From Deltaproteobacteria bacterium (GTDB taxonomy: Bacteria > Desulfobacterota > Desulfobacteria > Desulfobacterales > JAFDFH01): a stretch of 7,423 nt of DNA. The notes under the pieces were generated by a model. The model saw nothing but the letters and a program-made list of their open reading frames with translations, made no database searches and was not told where the DNA came from. Position numbers and translations under genes: made by a program. Below are positions 6,676 to 7,423 of this stretch, in pieces. The stretch covers positions 1 to 7,423 of the forward strand of contig JAFDFH010000277.1 in assembly GCA_019309945.1 (NCBI GenBank), written 5' to 3'. Each line of letters begins with the position of its first letter. The first letter of the stretch is position 1.

Positions 6676-6713
6676 TTTATATGTCATAAAATTGAACAAG
6701 AAAGGGTGATTAT

Positions 6714-6971
6714 ATGCATCAAAATATATCATCAAAAAAAGTCCGACTTAATGTTCAAATTCCTTTTGAGTTGAAAGATAAACTCAATTGGGCAGCTACC
6801 ATCGAAGGCAAAAAGATGTCGGTGTTGGTTCGGGAATCCATTGAGCAAGAGCTAAGACGCATTGAAAAAAAAATATTTGAAGAAAAAATGAAAAACGCTT
6901 ACCTGGACCTGGCACAAGAGAACCTGGAAATTTCAAAGGATTTTGAATATTCGGATGCCGAAAATCTTTAA
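6714..6971 (+). CDS. Ribbon-helix-helix antitoxin
   Basis: The product is 85 residues. Residues 9-50 fit a ribbon-helix-helix DNA-binding fold: strand KVRLNVQIP, helix ELKDKLNWAATIEGK, then helix MSVLVRESIEQELRRIEKK. The charged remainder (EEKMKNAYLDLAQENLEISK, then FEYSDAENL) would be the flexible tail that wraps and blocks the toxin. A MazF-type toxin gene follows after 23 bases, the standard order of such modules. An AAGGGTG site lies five bases before the ATG. Palindromes over the upstream promoter suggest autorepression by this protein. The coding sequence is visibly richer in A and T than the minus-strand cluster, consistent with separate acquisition. The RHH antitoxin call is well supported by fold pattern and context; no particular subfamily is claimed. 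Confidence 0.82.
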   Translation: MHQNISSKKVRLNVQIPFELKDKLNWAATIEGKKMSVLVRESIEQELRRIEKKIFEEKMKNAYLDLAQENLEISKDFEYSDAENL

Positions 6972-6994
6972 AATGTAAAAATGATAGTAGTCTG

Positions 6995-7339
6995 ATGATT
7001 AAAAGGGGCGATGTATATTATGCGGACCTTGATCCGGTGAAAGGTCATGAAACGGGCAAGACGCGACCTGTGGTGGTAATTCAAAACGATATCGGAAACA
7101 TGTACTCACCTACGACTATTGTTGCGATAATTATCGAATACTCCGAAAAAAAAGCATCTTATCCCATATGTGTTACCATCAAAAAAGGAAAAGGATTAAG
7201 AAAAGATTCAATTGTAAACTTATCACAGATCCGAACAATTGATAAGCAACGGCTTAAAGCCCCAAGAATAACTAAACTATCTGATAATGTTATAAAAAAA
7301 GTTGATGAAGCCATCATGAGCAGTCTGGGGCTGCGCTGA
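6995..7339 (+). CDS. mazF: MazF/PemK-type toxin, probable mRNA interferase with altered active site
   Basis: The product is 114 residues, full length for the family. The N-terminal MIKRGDVYYADLDPVKGHET, the following TRPVVVIQNDIGN (23-35) and the C-terminal SQIRTIDKQRL (77-87) are classic MazF/PemK motifs. These toxins are dimeric endoribonucleases that cut mRNA at short sequences. By alignment from memory with Bacillus subtilis MazF, catalytic Arg25 corresponds to Arg24 here. Catalytic Thr48 (in VAAIT) corresponds to Ile47 in VAIII. The nucleotides give ATC at that codon, so this is not a reading error on my part. Activity may be reduced, or another residue such as Ser50 may substitute. The ATG has no clear ribosome site, so translation may be low or depend on the antitoxin gene 23 bases upstream, which would keep toxin below antitoxin. 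Confidence 0.9.
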   Translation: MIKRGDVYYADLDPVKGHETGKTRPVVVIQNDIGNMYSPTTIVAIIIEYSEKKASYPICVTIKKGKGLRKDSIVNLSQIRTIDKQRLKAPRITKLSDNVIKKVDEAIMSSLGLR

Positions 7340-7423
7340 TGATCGGCGATAAATTGTTCTTGTTTTTTAACCCATCATTGCATTATCCCAAACCCACTAT
7401 TCAAACATTCTTTCTTCCATATT
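7339..7423 (+). other. Possible start of a further open frame, cut by window edge
   Basis: An ATG at 7339-7341 overlaps the last base of the toxin stop (TGATG). It stays open for 28 codons to the edge, beginning MIGDKLFLFFNPSLHYPKP. The stretch is too short and too unlike any family I know to call a gene; the open frame may be chance. No terminator hairpin is visible after the toxin. Confidence 0.15.

Overview
The window suggests a Gram-negative, diderm bacterium. The genes include a beta-barrel outer membrane protein with a C-terminal phenylalanine, an AsmA-family protein and a Lol-like ABC transporter. The combination, with moderate G+C and long intergenic repeats, resembles Desulfobacterota (sulfate-reducer relatives). 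That placement is an inference from gene style, not from a marker gene.

Layout: from 6427 down to 1, five genes read on the minus strand in the order ABC ATPase, FtsX/MacB-type permease, LolA-like periplasmic protein, beta-barrel outer membrane protein and AsmA-family protein (cut by the window edge). ATPase and permease overlap by ATGA, as do the LolA-like gene and the barrel gene, so each pair is probably translationally coupled. The set covers every envelope compartment: an inner-membrane ATP-driven extractor, a periplasmic lipid/lipoprotein carrier, an outer-membrane barrel and a membrane-anchored AsmA protein. The likely job is moving a lipid or lipoprotein to the outer membrane; the substrate cannot be read from the sequence.

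The two gaps in this gene row (1765-2200 and 4234-4463) each hold a non-coding, MITE-like element. Each has short terminal inverted repeats and a flanking 8-9 bp direct repeat that looks like a target-site duplication. The two ends are related (TAACTTCTCA and TAACTACTCA), so they may belong to one family mobilised by an element elsewhere in the genome.

From 6428 to 6713 lies a divergent A+T-rich regulatory region with several palindromes and candidate promoters. It is followed on the plus strand by a toxin-antitoxin pair: a ribbon-helix-helix antitoxin (6714-6971) and a MazF/PemK-type toxin (6995-7339). The toxin keeps the conserved arginine but appears to have isoleucine where Bacillus subtilis MazF has its catalytic threonine. 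The last 84 bases hold only the possible beginning of another frame.
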